Shown: piece after piece, positions 19,172 to 29,101 of the stretch
How the letters are laid out: each line of letters opens with the position of its first letter
Numbering within the stretch: the first letter of the stretch is position 1
From: Ascidiaceihabitans donghaensis
GTDB lineage: Bacteria; Pseudomonadota; Alphaproteobacteria; Rhodobacterales; Rhodobacteraceae
Assembly: GCF_900302465.1 (NCBI RefSeq)
Contig: NZ_OMOR01000001.1
Location: 3,070,729 to 3,134,728, forward strand
Direction: 5' to 3'
DNA length: 64,000 bases
Program-made: the position numbers and the translations under genes
The notes under the pieces: model-generated
The model's input: only the letters and a program-made list of their open reading frames with translations
What the model was told of the DNA's origin: nothing
Databases searched by the model: none

Positions 19172-20637
19172 CAGCACACTACCAAATGTTAATCGACGGG
19201 CAATGGGTCGATGCATCCGATGACGCCCGTTTTGACAGCTTCAATCCGGCAACCGGCCAGAAATGGGCAACGATTCCCGAAGCGACAGAACAAGATGTCG
19301 ACGCCGCTGTTCGCGCCGCAGACAGGGCGCTGGACGGCCCATGGGGACAGATGACACCGACGATGCGCGGCAAATGTTTGCGCCGATTGGGGGATTTGTT
19401 GTCGGAAAATTCCGAAGCGATCGGACGCATTGAAACCGTCGATACAGGAAAGCTGTTTAAAGAAACCGCGTGGCAAGCCACTTACATAGCTGAATTTTTC
19501 CAATTTTATGCAGGCGCTGCCGATAAAATCCACGGCGAAACGCTGCCCATCGACAAGCCCGACATGTTTGTTTTCACTGACCGCGAACCTATCGGCGTCG
19601 TGGCCGCTGTCATACCATGGAACAGCCAGATGTTCCTAAGTGCCGTCAAAATTGGCCCTGCTTTGGCGGCAGGCAACACAATCGTATTGAAAGCGTCCGA
19701 ACACGCCTCTGCGCCATTGTTAGAGTTTGGAAAACTGGTGTCTGAAGCCGGTATTCCTGACGGTGTCATTAACATCGTGACCGGCCATGCCGCCCCCTGC
19801 GGTCAAACCCTGACCACCCATCCGCTGGTGTCCAAAATCGCCTTCACAGGGGGGCCCGATGCGGCACGCCACATTGTGCGCAATGCTGCGGAAAACTTCG
19901 CCGAAGTGTCGCTGGAACTGGGCGGTAAGTCCCCGTTTATCGTCTTTGAAGACGCGAATTTGGACAGTGCGGTCAATGGATCGGTGGCCGGAATTTTCGG
20001 AGCTACGGGGCAAAGCTGCGTCGCGGGCTCCAGGCTATATGTGCATGAGGACATCGCGGAAGCGTTCTTGGAACGCCTCGTGTCCATTGCCCAAGGCATC
20101 CGCATTGGCGACCCGCAAGCTGAAGATACGGAAATGGGGCCGCTGTGCACCCAAGGTCAGCTTGACCACATTGACACCCAAGTCGCTTTGGCCGTGCAGG
20201 AAGGTGGCACTGTGTTGACGGGCGGCAAGCGGGCTGATGTGCAAGGGTTGTACTATGAACCCACCCTTATTTCTTGCCCGAGACAGGACATGACGATCGT
20301 CGACACCGAACTTTTTGGGCCTGTTCTGTCCGTACAAACTTTTAAAACCGAAGATGAAGTTCTGGCCTTGGCCAACGACAGCAAACACGGGTTGGCCGCA
20401 GGAATTTTCACCAAGGACAGTGCGCGTGCCTTGCGCATGTCAAAACGTGTGAAGGCCGGCATCGTATGGGTCAACACATACCGCGCCATCAGCCCCGTTG
20501 CGGCCTTTGGTGGCGTCAAAAATTCCGGTTACGGCCGCGAAGCCGGGATGCAGGCTGTTTACGCCTACACCCGCCCAAAAACCGTCTGGATGAACCTGTC
20601 CGACGCCCCAATCGCCAACCCCTTCAAAATGAGCTAG
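19168..20637 (+). CDS. NAD(P)+-dependent aldehyde dehydrogenase
   Basis: A 489-residue ALDH-superfamily enzyme oxidising an aldehyde to its acid. The active-site Glu loop is SLELGGKSPFIVF (about residue 250) and the nucleophile Cys is in GATGQSCVAGSR (about residue 285). The N-terminus MTAHYQMLIDGQWVDA is typical. ATG 19168 is chosen because it overlaps the flavin reductase stop; the longer frame from 19024 only shadows that gene. Similarity looks closest to betaine/hydroxymuconate-semialdehyde types, but the substrate cannot be read from sequence. Confidence 0.92.
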   Translation: MTAHYQMLIDGQWVDASDDARFDSFNPATGQKWATIPEATEQDVDAAVRAADRALDGPWGQMTPTMRGKCLRRLGDLLSENSEAIGRIETVDTGKLFKETAWQATYIAEFFQFYAGAADKIHGETLPIDKPDMFVFTDREPIGVVAAVIPWNSQMFLSAVKIGPALAAGNTIVLKASEHASAPLLEFGKLVSEAGIPDGVINIVTGHAAPCGQTLTTHPLVSKIAFTGGPDAARHIVRNAAENFAEVSLELGGKSPFIVFEDANLDSAVNGSVAGIFGATGQSCVAGSRLYVHEDIAEAFLERLVSIAQGIRIGDPQAEDTEMGPLCTQGQLDHIDTQVALAVQEGGTVLTGGKRADVQGLYYEPTLISCPRQDMTIVDTELFGPVLSVQTFKTEDEVLALANDSKHGLAAGIFTKDSARALRMSKRVKAGIVWVNTYRAISPVAAFGGVKNSGYGREAGMQAVYAYTRPKTVWMNLSDAPIANPFKMS

Positions 20638-20641
20638 CCCC

Positions 20642-21673
20642 ATGAAATTCCATCTCGCAATCAACTTGGAACGTATGGATGACGCCACCGACATTCGTGC
20701 CGTACGTGACCACACGCTTAAAATGGTACAGCAGGCCGACGCCGCTGGGTTTGAAATTGCGTGGGCCGCTGAGCACCATGCGCTCGAAATGACCATCGCC
20801 CCGAACCCTTTCCAATTGATGACGTGGTGGGCGGATCACACCGACACCATTCGTGTGGGCTGCGGCGTTGCGAACGCGGCGTATTGGCATCCTATCAATC
20901 TGGCTGGCGAAGCTGCGATGGTCGATGTTCTGTCCGGCGGGCGGTTAGAGCTGGGACTGGGATCCGGGGCCTATCAACGCGAATTTGATCGTATGAAACC
21001 CGGTCTCGATCAACGCGACAGCTACAAATACATGCAAGAAATGTTGCCGCTGGTGCGCGAATTGTGGCAAGGCGACGTCACACACAATGGCACGCACTGG
21101 CAATTCCCTGCAGCAACGTCCTGCCCCAAACCTTTGCAAGACAAAGTGCCGATGTGGGTTGCCGCACGTTCGCCAATCACCTTCGATTACGCGGTCGAAA
21201 ACGACTGCAACATCATGTGTTGGCCTTTGGCGATGCCCATGGACGAGGCCGTCAAATACCGTGCCCAATTGGACGAAAGCATTGCAAAAGCAGGGGGTTG
21301 GAACGGCACTTTCGCACTTATGCGCCACACCGCTGTCTACGACAACGACGCCGATCGTGCCACAACCATAGATGCCATTCGCGCGGCCTTGGGACGATTC
21401 GGCAATGTCATGATCAAAAAGGGCGAGGTTGTGAATGGCTTTCCAGAACAGGTGGCACTCGCCGATCTGGATGGCAACGCCCGCGTCGACCCATCGATGC
21501 TGGAAGAAAACCTGATGTTCGGCTCGCCCGCGCAAGTCATCGAGAAACTGAAAGCCTACGAAGCCCTTGGCGTGGATGCTTTCATTTATTACGCCTCGAT
21601 GGGGCTTGATATGGATGTGCAACAGCGATCCATGGACCTATTCATCAACGAAGTTATGCCGGAGTTTACCTGA
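20642..21673 (+). CDS. LLM-class flavin-dependent oxidoreductase (luciferase-like)
   Basis: A 343-residue bacterial luciferase-like TIM-barrel protein, probably an FMNH2-dependent monooxygenase. Typical segments are IAWAAEHHALEM (about residues 37-48), GRLELGLGSGAYQREFDRM and the C-terminal MFGSPAQVIEKLKAYEALGVD. It begins 4 bp after the ALDH gene. With the flavin reductase it would form a two-component oxygenase that opens or hydroxylates a substrate; the ALDH and hydrolase would process products. The substrate is unknown. Confidence 0.88.
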   Translation: MKFHLAINLERMDDATDIRAVRDHTLKMVQQADAAGFEIAWAAEHHALEMTIAPNPFQLMTWWADHTDTIRVGCGVANAAYWHPINLAGEAAMVDVLSGGRLELGLGSGAYQREFDRMKPGLDQRDSYKYMQEMLPLVRELWQGDVTHNGTHWQFPAATSCPKPLQDKVPMWVAARSPITFDYAVENDCNIMCWPLAMPMDEAVKYRAQLDESIAKAGGWNGTFALMRHTAVYDNDADRATTIDAIRAALGRFGNVMIKKGEVVNGFPEQVALADLDGNARVDPSMLEENLMFGSPAQVIEKLKAYEALGVDAFIYYASMGLDMDVQQRSMDLFINEVMPEFT

Positions 21674-22269
21674 TGCCCGCTGAAATTCGCCGTACAATCC
21701 TGAATGTGCAAGACACCTACATCGAAGGTTGGAAAGCCGTAGAGACCCCAACCAAATTGATTGCTGCCATGGCGATTATCAAGAACCCGTGGTTCGGGCG
21801 CGGTCATGTTGAAAACCTGCGCCCCGAAATTCGGGACGTCGGCCCCGAAGTGGGTGCTTTGTTGACAAAAATGATATTGGACGTGGCAGGGGATGGCGTT
21901 GAAGGCTACGGCAAAGCGTCGGTTGTAGGCATGGGCGGTGAACTGGAACACGCCCAGGCTTTGACCCACACGCTGTGGTTTGGCAACAAGTACCGCGAAG
22001 CTGTCAACGCACAATCCTATTTGGTGTTTTCCAACACCCGCGGTGCGGCGGGTACATCCCTGATGATACCTTTGATGCACAAGGATGACGGTGGAAAGAG
22101 GTCTCATTACCAGACCATTCATGTCAGTGTTCAAGACGCCCCTGCCGAAGATGAAATCATCATGGCCCTTGGGGCATCCATTGGTGGTCATCCCAACCAC
22201 CGCATCGGCAATCGCTATGAAGACCTGAAGGAGATGGGCCACGACGTGGACAATCCCGCCGGTGTCTGA
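21673..22269 (+). CDS. AA_synth (DUF1185) family protein
   Basis: A 198-residue protein of the amino acid synthesis family (PF06684/DUF1185). Recognised segments are FGRGHVENLRPEI, GVEGYGKASVVGMGGELEHA and the C-terminal SIGGHPNHRIGNRYEDLKEMG. The biochemical role of the family is not established. It commonly sits beside luciferase-like oxidoreductases, as here. Its ATG overlaps the previous stop by one base (TGATG) and its end overlaps the hydrolase start by 8 bp. Confidence 0.8.
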   Translation: MPAEIRRTILNVQDTYIEGWKAVETPTKLIAAMAIIKNPWFGRGHVENLRPEIRDVGPEVGALLTKMILDVAGDGVEGYGKASVVGMGGELEHAQALTHTLWFGNKYREAVNAQSYLVFSNTRGAAGTSLMIPLMHKDDGGKRSHYQTIHVSVQDAPAEDEIIMALGASIGGHPNHRIGNRYEDLKEMGHDVDNPAGV

Positions 22270-23053
22270 TGCATGTGCCCCTGATGGCACAGCCTATGAC
22301 CTGACAGGCCCGGTGGATGCGCCTTGTGTCGTTTTGATACACGGGCTGGGCTTGTCGCGCGCACTATGGGACACGCACCTGACAGCTTTGGCGGAATTTC
22401 GCGTGCTGCGTTATGATTTATACGGCCATGGCGGCAGCGCACCCAGCGCTGAGACGACCAGTCTTGCTGTCTATGCACGGCAGCTGGCTGGTCTTATGCA
22501 GCATTTGGACATAAACGCTGGCCATATTGTCGGCTTTTCCATTGGCGGCATGATCAACCGACGCTTCGCTTTGGACTTCCCGCAGATGGCGCAGTCTTTG
22601 ATCATTATGAATTCTCCCCATAATCGCGGTGCGCAAGCACAAAAAGCCGTCGAAGACCGCGCAATTGCCGCCCGCAACCAAGGCGCTTTTGCGACTTTTG
22701 ATGCAGCCGTAGCGCGGTGGTTCACGCCTGATCATCAAAAACACGGGGCGGGACCGGTTCTGGTGCGGGACTGGCGCACCCAAGTTGATGACGAAAGCTA
22801 TGCGCAGACCTCTTGGGTTCTGGCGCATGGCGTGCGTGAATTAATCGATCCCGATCCAGCGATCACACACCCCACTTTGGTTATGACGTGTGAAAACGAT
22901 GTGGGGTCAACACCCGCCATGACCCATGCAATCACAGAAGAGATCGCAAACGCAACCTGCGTTATTGTACCCGAATACAAACACTTAGGCCTGATTGAAG
23001 ACCCGGACGCTTTCACGCGCCCGATACTGAATTTTCTGAACACCCTAGATTGA
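22262..23053 (+). CDS. Alpha/beta hydrolase
   Basis: A 263-residue hydrolase starting with GTG at 22262, inside the end of the previous gene. The oxyanion segment is LIHGLGLSRALWD (about residues 24-36). The nucleophile elbow is GFSIGG (Ser about residue 91) and the catalytic His is in EYKHLGLIEDP near the C-terminus. It resembles 3-oxoadipate enol-lactonase and RutD-like enzymes. In this operon it would hydrolyse an ester, lactone or carbamate-like product of the flavin oxygenase. The substrate is unknown. Confidence 0.87.
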   Translation: MSDACAPDGTAYDLTGPVDAPCVVLIHGLGLSRALWDTHLTALAEFRVLRYDLYGHGGSAPSAETTSLAVYARQLAGLMQHLDINAGHIVGFSIGGMINRRFALDFPQMAQSLIIMNSPHNRGAQAQKAVEDRAIAARNQGAFATFDAAVARWFTPDHQKHGAGPVLVRDWRTQVDDESYAQTSWVLAHGVRELIDPDPAITHPTLVMTCENDVGSTPAMTHAITEEIANATCVIVPEYKHLGLIEDPDAFTRPILNFLNTLD

Positions 23054-23084
23054 CAAGCCGCTTGGCCCGCCTCAGGTTGCGCGA

Positions 23085-24005
23085 ATGATTGGCCACATCC
23101 TGACCCTTAAACAACTCGAGGCGCTTATCTGGGTCGCCGACTTGGGCAGTTTTCGCAAAGCAGCCAAACACCTGAACACCACGCAGCCCAACATCTCGAC
23201 CCGCATTGCAGGGCTGGAAAAGACCCTTGGCGTGATCTTGATGGAACGCGATGCGGGCTCTGTGCGCCTCACCGACAAAGGGCGCGACATTCTGCATGCC
23301 GCACGCGCAACATTGCGACAAGCCGAACATCTGGTCGAAGTGGCCGAACGCCCCGACCTGATCCATGACCGCTTGCGATTGGGTGTGACAGAACTGGTCG
23401 CGTGCACATGGCTGCACAGCTATCTGCGCCGCATCAAAGAAACCTACCCTTCGGTTTTTGTGGAATTGACCGTGGACCTGTCGCGCAATCTGGACAGGGC
23501 ATTGGCATCCAACCGGCTGGACATCGCGATCATGAATGCGCCATTTACGGCCCCTGTTGACGGCATGATAGAATTGGGGCGCTTCGGATATACGTGGACG
23601 GCAAGCCCGAATGTCGCGGCCGAACTGCAAGGGCCCTGCACGATCAAGGACCTGCTGCCATACTCGATCTTGACCCATGCACGCCACACGTTGCCTTTTA
23701 TCGAGCTGACCGAAGAGGCCACACGCATGGGGCTGCAAACGGCGCGTATTGTGCCCTCCAATTCCATGACGTCCTGTGTGCAAATGGTTGCTGACGGCAT
23801 GGGGGTTGCCCTGTTGCCACGTGTTCTGGTCGAACGTGAAATCGCCCAGCGCCGCCTTGTTCAACTCGATGTCAACTGGACGCCAAATGCGTTGCGGTTT
23901 GCAGCACGGTATCAAACAGAAAAAATGACGGTGTTCATGAACAATGCCGCCGAAATGGCAAAGGATGTTCTGGTCGCTTACCAAGCTGACCGATCTTCGC
24001 TTTGA
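23085..24005 (+). CDS. LysR-family transcriptional regulator
   Basis: A 306-residue LysR protein with an N-terminal winged helix (LTLKQLEALIWVADLGSFRKAAKHLNTTQPNISTRI, given here as the first 40 or so residues) and a full effector-binding domain. It follows the hydrolase gene by 31 bp and precedes hyuA by about 95 bp. It may therefore be read with the upstream operon while controlling the downstream one. The inverted repeat at 24005-24025 is a candidate site. Confidence 0.9.
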   Translation: MIGHILTLKQLEALIWVADLGSFRKAAKHLNTTQPNISTRIAGLEKTLGVILMERDAGSVRLTDKGRDILHAARATLRQAEHLVEVAERPDLIHDRLRLGVTELVACTWLHSYLRRIKETYPSVFVELTVDLSRNLDRALASNRLDIAIMNAPFTAPVDGMIELGRFGYTWTASPNVAAELQGPCTIKDLLPYSILTHARHTLPFIELTEEATRMGLQTARIVPSNSMTSCVQMVADGMGVALLPRVLVEREIAQRRLVQLDVNWTPNALRFAARYQTEKMTVFMNNAAEMAKDVLVAYQADRSSL

Positions 24006-24025
24006 TGATAGATTTTTACTATCAT
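24005..24025. promoter_or_regulatory. Inverted repeat upstream of hyuA
   Basis: ATGATAG (24005-24011) and CTATCAT (24019-24025) are perfect arms 7 bases apart, overlapping the lysR stop codon. They lie about 75 bp before the preferred hyuA start, in AT-rich DNA. They could be a LysR-type site or a weak transcript hairpin followed by an AT-rich tract. Confidence 0.4.
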
Positions 24026-24100
24026 ATATATTTGAAATAAAAATTTGCAGCTATGCAAGGAACAGCTCATTCTGATCATGACAGCATATGGACGGATCAG

Positions 24101-26179
24101 ATGGCACAACATTCTACTCGGCTTGGCGTCGACATCGGCGGCACTTTTACAGATGTGGTTCTGGAAACTGGCGGGGCGTCGTTTTCGACCAAAGTTCTGA
24201 CCACCTATGCCGCCCCTGAAAACGCGATCATCGACGGGATGCATCAGGTTTGCGCGAAAGCCGGTATCACCCCGTCGCAGATCAACCAGATCATTCACGG
24301 CACAACATTGGCGACAAATGCCCTGATCGAACGCCGCGGCGCCAAAACCGCGTTGATCACCACCGAAGGCTTCCGCGATGTGATCGAAATGCGCACTGAA
24401 TCGCGCTTTGAACAATATGACCTAAACCTGAACCTGCCCGATCCCCTGTTGCCCCGCTATATGCGGTACACTGTGCCCGGACGGGTAGATGCGACTGGCG
24501 CTGTGCTAAAGCCGTTGACCCGCGCCGACATTGAACCTGTCGTCGACCAGATCAAGGCGGCAGGCTATGACAGTGTCGCGGTCGGGCTGATCCATTCCTA
24601 CCTGAACGACAGCCACGAGACACTGGTGCGTGACGTGTTGGCCGAAAAGCTGCCCGATGTGATGGTGTCCCTGTCCAGCGAAGTGTCACCGCAAATGCGT
24701 GAATACGAACGCTTCAACACCGTTGTCGCCAACGCCTATATCAAACCTTTGATGAAGTCCTATCTGGGCCGCCTCGAAGGCCGTTTGCAAGACGAAGGCG
24801 TGGGCTGCAACATCTTCTTGATGCATTCCGGCGGCGGGATCATTTCCATCGAAAGCGCCGCCGAATTCCCCGTGCGTCTGGTCGAATCCGGCCCTGCAGG
24901 CGGTGCGGTTTTTGCGGCACATATCGCTGCGCGTTACGGGTTGGACAAAGTATTAAGTTTCGACATGGGCGGCACAACAGCCAAGATTTGCCTGATTAAA
25001 AACCAAACCCCGAAAACATCGCGTGTTTTTGAAGTCGCCCGCACCTACCGCTTCAAAAAAGGCTCCGGCATGCCGATTTCCATTCCTGTTATCGACATGG
25101 TCGAAATCGGTGCAGGTGGTGGCAGTCTGGCGCATGTTGATGCGATGCGCCAAATCCGTGTTGGGCCGGAAAGCGCAGGCTCTGAACCCGGCCCTGCATG
25201 TTACGGGCGCGGCGGTAAACGTCCTGCTGTAACGGATGCCGATCTGGTTCTGGGCAAGCTTGATGCAGACAACTTTGCCGGTGGATCAATTGTTCTGGAT
25301 GCAGGCAGTTCCAAAAATGCCCTGACAACCCATCTGGGCGATGCATTGGATATGGATGCGGCAACATCAGCTTTCGGTTTGGCCGAAGTTGTAGATGAAA
25401 ACATGGCCAACGCAGCACGGGTACACGCCGTGGAAAATGGCGAAGACCTCAGCGATTACACCATGATTGCCTTTGGCGGGGCAGCGCCCTTGCATGCGGG
25501 CCGCTTGTGCGAAAAACTGGGTGTCGAGCGCCTGTTGGTGCCACCCGGAGCGGGGGTTGGGTCTGCCATCGGATTTTTGCGTGCGCCCTTCAGCTTTGAA
25601 GCAAATAGATCGGTTTACATGACGCTGGACGCGTTTGATCCGGACAAAATCACAGCCCTTTTGGGGGATTTGAAAACCGAAGCCACGGGATTTGTGCGCA
25701 ACTGTGATGCGCAGGCCGAAATCCTGTCCGAATTCAAAGTCTACATGCGCTACGCAGGGCAAGGTTGGGAAATTCCGATCATGTTAACCGAAGCACAAGC
25801 CATGGCGCCCGATGCCGAGACCTTCAAGGCCCGCTTCACCGAAGACTACGTCAAGCTGTTTGGCCGCGCCGTTGAGGGCATGAACATCGAAATCACCGTG
25901 TGGTCCGTCAACGCCACCACGCGCCCCGAGGCCGTTTCCCCCATCGCCCAAAGTGACGTGGGCACAGCCGCGCCTGTCGACGCTCACCGCCGCCTGTTCG
26001 ATCCGGCAAAGGCCGACTGCATGCAGGCAGACGTTGTGCTGCGCGACCAGATGCAGTCGGGCCAGACCGCGCAAGGCCCCGCCGCCATCACAGAAGACGA
26101 AACCACGATCATTGTGCCCGCATCACGCATCGCGCTGCGCCAGCCTGATGGCTGCATCGACTTGCGCGTGAAAGGATAA
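24101..26179 (+). CDS. hyuA: Hydantoinase/oxoprolinase subunit A (HyuA)
   Basis: The ATP-dependent half of a hydantoinase/5-oxoprolinase-type amidohydrolase, which opens cyclic amides such as N-methylhydantoin, hydantoins or 5-oxoproline. The actin-like ATPase phosphate loop is RLGVDIGGTFTDVVLE near the N-terminus and a second is LSFDMGGTTAKICLI. GPESAGSEPGPACYGRGG is the strong family signature. The preferred ATG at 24101 (MAQHSTRLGVD) gives 692 residues; the frame is open from 24053. It pairs with HyuB, 4 bp downstream. Substrate specificity is not visible; the FAD amine oxidase that follows hints at an N-methyl amino acid product. Confidence 0.92.
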   Translation: MAQHSTRLGVDIGGTFTDVVLETGGASFSTKVLTTYAAPENAIIDGMHQVCAKAGITPSQINQIIHGTTLATNALIERRGAKTALITTEGFRDVIEMRTESRFEQYDLNLNLPDPLLPRYMRYTVPGRVDATGAVLKPLTRADIEPVVDQIKAAGYDSVAVGLIHSYLNDSHETLVRDVLAEKLPDVMVSLSSEVSPQMREYERFNTVVANAYIKPLMKSYLGRLEGRLQDEGVGCNIFLMHSGGGIISIESAAEFPVRLVESGPAGGAVFAAHIAARYGLDKVLSFDMGGTTAKICLIKNQTPKTSRVFEVARTYRFKKGSGMPISIPVIDMVEIGAGGGSLAHVDAMRQIRVGPESAGSEPGPACYGRGGKRPAVTDADLVLGKLDADNFAGGSIVLDAGSSKNALTTHLGDALDMDAATSAFGLAEVVDENMANAARVHAVENGEDLSDYTMIAFGGAAPLHAGRLCEKLGVERLLVPPGAGVGSAIGFLRAPFSFEANRSVYMTLDAFDPDKITALLGDLKTEATGFVRNCDAQAEILSEFKVYMRYAGQGWEIPIMLTEAQAMAPDAETFKARFTEDYVKLFGRAVEGMNIEITVWSVNATTRPEAVSPIAQSDVGTAAPVDAHRRLFDPAKADCMQADVVLRDQMQSGQTAQGPAAITEDETTIIVPASRIALRQPDGCIDLRVKG

Positions 26180-26183
26180 ACCC

Positions 26184-27893
26184 ATGGCAAAATCACACTC
26201 AAACGTCGCCTACCAAGTCATGTGGAACCGGCTGATTTCGGTGGTCGAAGAACAGGCACAAGCCTTGGTGCGCACGGCCTTCTCCACTTCAGTGCGCGAA
26301 GCAGGCGATCTGTCAGCAGGCGTCTACGACGTGCAGGGCCAGATGCTGGCGCAGGCCGTGACAGGCACCCCCGGCCACGTCAATGCGATGGCCGACGCCG
26401 TGGCCCATTTCATCCGCCGGATCGGGCGCGACAACATTTTTGAAAACGACGTCTACATCACGAACGACCCGTGGGAGGGCACAGGCCATTTGCACGACAT
26501 CACCATGGTGTCGCCCTCTTTTTACAACGGCACGCTGGTGGGCTTTTTTGCTTGCACCGCCCACATCGTCGACATCGGCGGGCGCGGGTTCGGGGCTGAT
26601 GCGGCCAGCGTCTATGAGGAAGGTCTGTATATCCCGATCATGAAATTCGCTGAACGCGGTCACGTGGATGCCACCCTGCTGCGTATCGTCCGCGGCAATG
26701 TCCGCGAACCTGATCAACTGGTCGGGGACATGTATGCTTTGGCCACCTGCAACGAAATCGGCCACCGCCGCCTGATCGACATGATGGAGGAATTCGGGCT
26801 GGACGCATTGGATGATGTGGCCACCTTCATTCTCGACAATTCGCGCCGCGCCACGATTGAAGCCATTGCGGCCCTGCCCCGCACCTCGGCCACCGGCGAA
26901 ATGACCGTGGACGGGTTTGCCGCCCCCATCACCCTGAAGGTCAAAGTCACCGTTCACGAGGACCGCATCGTGTCGGATTTCACCGGGTCGTCGGGCTTGG
27001 ACAAGAAAGGCATCAATTGCCCGCTGGTCTATGCCAAAGCCTACGCCTGCTACGCGTTGAAAGTCGCGATTGCGCCAGAAGTGCCCAACAACGCGGCCAG
27101 CCTAGCCCCCTTCGAGATCGAAGCGCCGGTTGATACGATTGTGAATGCCGTGCACCCTGCCCCCGTGGCCTTGCGCCATATCGTGGGGCACTTTGTGCCA
27201 GACACGGTTTACAATGCTTTCGACAAAATTGTGCCGGGTCTTGTGCCTGCGGAAGGGGCGGGATGTTTGTGCAACTTCCAGGTGTCGCTGCGTCCGCGCA
27301 CCGATGCGCCTGCGCCCGACGATGCCCGCCGGTCCGAGGTACTGACATTCAATTCAGGCGGATCTGGGGCGCGCCCCGAACACGACGGGCTGAATGCAAC
27401 GGCCTTTCCTTCGGGTGTTATGACCATGCCCATCGAGGCCACAGAGCACGCAGGCCCTGTCATTATCTGGCGCAAAGAATTGCGCCCTGATTCAGGCGGT
27501 GCCGGTCAGCAACGCGGCGGCTTGGGGCAATATATGGAAGTGGGCGCACGCGAAGGTCATGAATTCGACATTCAGGCCATGTTCGACCGTGTGAACCACC
27601 CCGCACAGGGACGACGGGGCGGTGGCGCAGGGGCGGCGACCACAATCGCACAAGATGACGGCAGCCCGATGAACGGCAAAGGCAAGCAATTCGTGCCCCA
27701 CGGGCGGCGCGTGATGATGGCCTTCCCCGGTGGCGCAGGCTACGGCGACCCGGCAAAACGTTCAAAGGATCACGTAAAAAGAGACTTGGCATTGGGCTAC
27801 ATCTCTGCCGAAACTGCCGCACAGGACTATGGCTTAAGCGCCGAAGATATCGCGGATGTGCAAAACACCGTGACCAAGGGAGGAACAATTTGA
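26184..27893 (+). CDS. hyuB: Hydantoinase/oxoprolinase subunit B (HyuB)
   Basis: A 569-residue partner of HyuA. The family core is ITNDPWEGTGHLHDITMVSPSF with downstream ACTAHIVDIGGRGFG (about residues 90-135). The C-terminal glycine-rich GGSGARPEHDGLNATAFPSG and HGRRVMMAFPGGAGYGDP are typical. It couples to the next gene by a TGATG overlap. Together with HyuA it should form a cytosolic complex hydrolysing a cyclic amide at the cost of ATP. Confidence 0.92.
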   Translation: MAKSHSNVAYQVMWNRLISVVEEQAQALVRTAFSTSVREAGDLSAGVYDVQGQMLAQAVTGTPGHVNAMADAVAHFIRRIGRDNIFENDVYITNDPWEGTGHLHDITMVSPSFYNGTLVGFFACTAHIVDIGGRGFGADAASVYEEGLYIPIMKFAERGHVDATLLRIVRGNVREPDQLVGDMYALATCNEIGHRRLIDMMEEFGLDALDDVATFILDNSRRATIEAIAALPRTSATGEMTVDGFAAPITLKVKVTVHEDRIVSDFTGSSGLDKKGINCPLVYAKAYACYALKVAIAPEVPNNAASLAPFEIEAPVDTIVNAVHPAPVALRHIVGHFVPDTVYNAFDKIVPGLVPAEGAGCLCNFQVSLRPRTDAPAPDDARRSEVLTFNSGGSGARPEHDGLNATAFPSGVMTMPIEATEHAGPVIIWRKELRPDSGGAGQQRGGLGQYMEVGAREGHEFDIQAMFDRVNHPAQGRRGGGAGAATTIAQDDGSPMNGKGKQFVPHGRRVMMAFPGGAGYGDPAKRSKDHVKRDLALGYISAETAAQDYGLSAEDIADVQNTVTKGGTI

Positions 27894-29101
27894 TGAGCAA
27901 TCAAACACCAAATCACAGCAGCTATGACATCATCATCGTGGGGGGCGCAATAATGGGATCGTCCACGGCTTGGTTCCTGACCGAACAAAAAGACTTTCAG
28001 GGACGCGTGCTGGTCGTAGAAAAAGATCCAAGTTACGAATTTTCCTCAACGGCGCACACCAATTCCTGTATGCGCCAGCAGTATTCCAACGCGCTAAACG
28101 TCAACATCTCGCAATTTGCGGCCGATTTTGTGAAAAACATCCGCAACTACATGAAAGACGACCGCGTCCCGGAACTGTCGATCCGGTCCTTTGGTTACAT
28201 GTATCTGGCTGACACCGAAAGCTTCGCCCAAACCCTGCGCGAAAACATCAAGGTCCAGCACGATGCAGGGGCTGCGACCGTTTTGATGACACCGGAGGAA
28301 ATCAAGGCGAAATATCCGTTCTACAATGTAGACGACATCGTGTTGGGCTCCATCAACACTGTGGACGAAGGTTATTGGGACGGGGCCGCTGTGTTTGATT
28401 GGTGGCGACGACTGGCCCGTGAACGCGGCGTTGAATATGTGCAAAACGAAGTGGTCGCGATGACCAAGAACGCAGGCGGGACGCGCGTGGAAAGCGTCAC
28501 TTTGGCGGGCGGTGAGGTGATTTCCTGCGGGCAGGTTGTCAACGCCTCCGGCCCACGCGCCGCACGCACGGCGGCGATGGCGGGCATTGATATCCCCGTT
28601 GAACCCCGCAAACGCTTTTCGTGGATTTTCTCGGCCGAACAGCCGCTGGATCAGGACCTGCCGCTGACGATTGACCCGTCCGGGGTGCATTGCCGCGAAA
28701 ACGGCGGTGGCACTTATCAGGCGGGGGGGCACGCCGATATCGATCCGGCAGTGGACTACGATGATTTCAACATGGACCACAGCTTTTGGGAAAACCACGC
28801 ATGGCCGATCCTTGCGACCCGTATTCCGCAGTTCGAGGCCGTGAAGGTCACCCATTCCTGGGCCGGTCACTACGCCTACAACACGCTGGATCACAACGCG
28901 GTTTTGGGACGTCATCCCGAGATTGAGAACTTCATCTTCCAGAACGGGTTTTCCGGCCACGGATTGCAACAGTCCCCCGCCATGGGACGCGGCATTGCCG
29001 AACTTTTGGTGCATGGCGCGTATCGCAGCCTTGATTTGTCGCCCTTTAGCTATGAGCGGATCACAACAAATACACCAATGATCGAAAAGGCGGTTATCTG
29101 A
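27893..29101 (+). CDS. FAD-dependent amine oxidoreductase (DAO family)
   Basis: A 402-residue D-amino-acid-oxidase-fold flavoprotein. The dinucleotide-binding motif is YDIIIVGGAIMGSSTAWFL at the N-terminus, the final glycine being replaced by Ser (GxxxGS). The C-terminal FAD/substrate region reads NFIFQNGFSGHGLQQSPAMGRG. Sarcosine, dimethylglycine and glycine oxidases belong here. The ATG at 27893 overlaps the hyuB stop; a TTG at 27890 is in frame. In context it would oxidise the N-substituted amino acid released by HyuAB, giving an aldehyde or keto acid and an amine. Confidence 0.88.
   Translation: MSNQTPNHSSYDIIIVGGAIMGSSTAWFLTEQKDFQGRVLVVEKDPSYEFSSTAHTNSCMRQQYSNALNVNISQFAADFVKNIRNYMKDDRVPELSIRSFGYMYLADTESFAQTLRENIKVQHDAGAATVLMTPEEIKAKYPFYNVDDIVLGSINTVDEGYWDGAAVFDWWRRLARERGVEYVQNEVVAMTKNAGGTRVESVTLAGGEVISCGQVVNASGPRAARTAAMAGIDIPVEPRKRFSWIFSAEQPLDQDLPLTIDPSGVHCRENGGGTYQAGGHADIDPAVDYDDFNMDHSFWENHAWPILATRIPQFEAVKVTHSWAGHYAYNTLDHNAVLGRHPEIENFIFQNGFSGHGLQQSPAMGRGIAELLVHGAYRSLDLSPFSYERITTNTPMIEKAVI

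Noticed and set aside
28094-29014. Minus-strand 306-codon ORF
   Set aside because: It is antisense to the DAO-family gene and shows the His/Arg/Val bias of a shadow frame.
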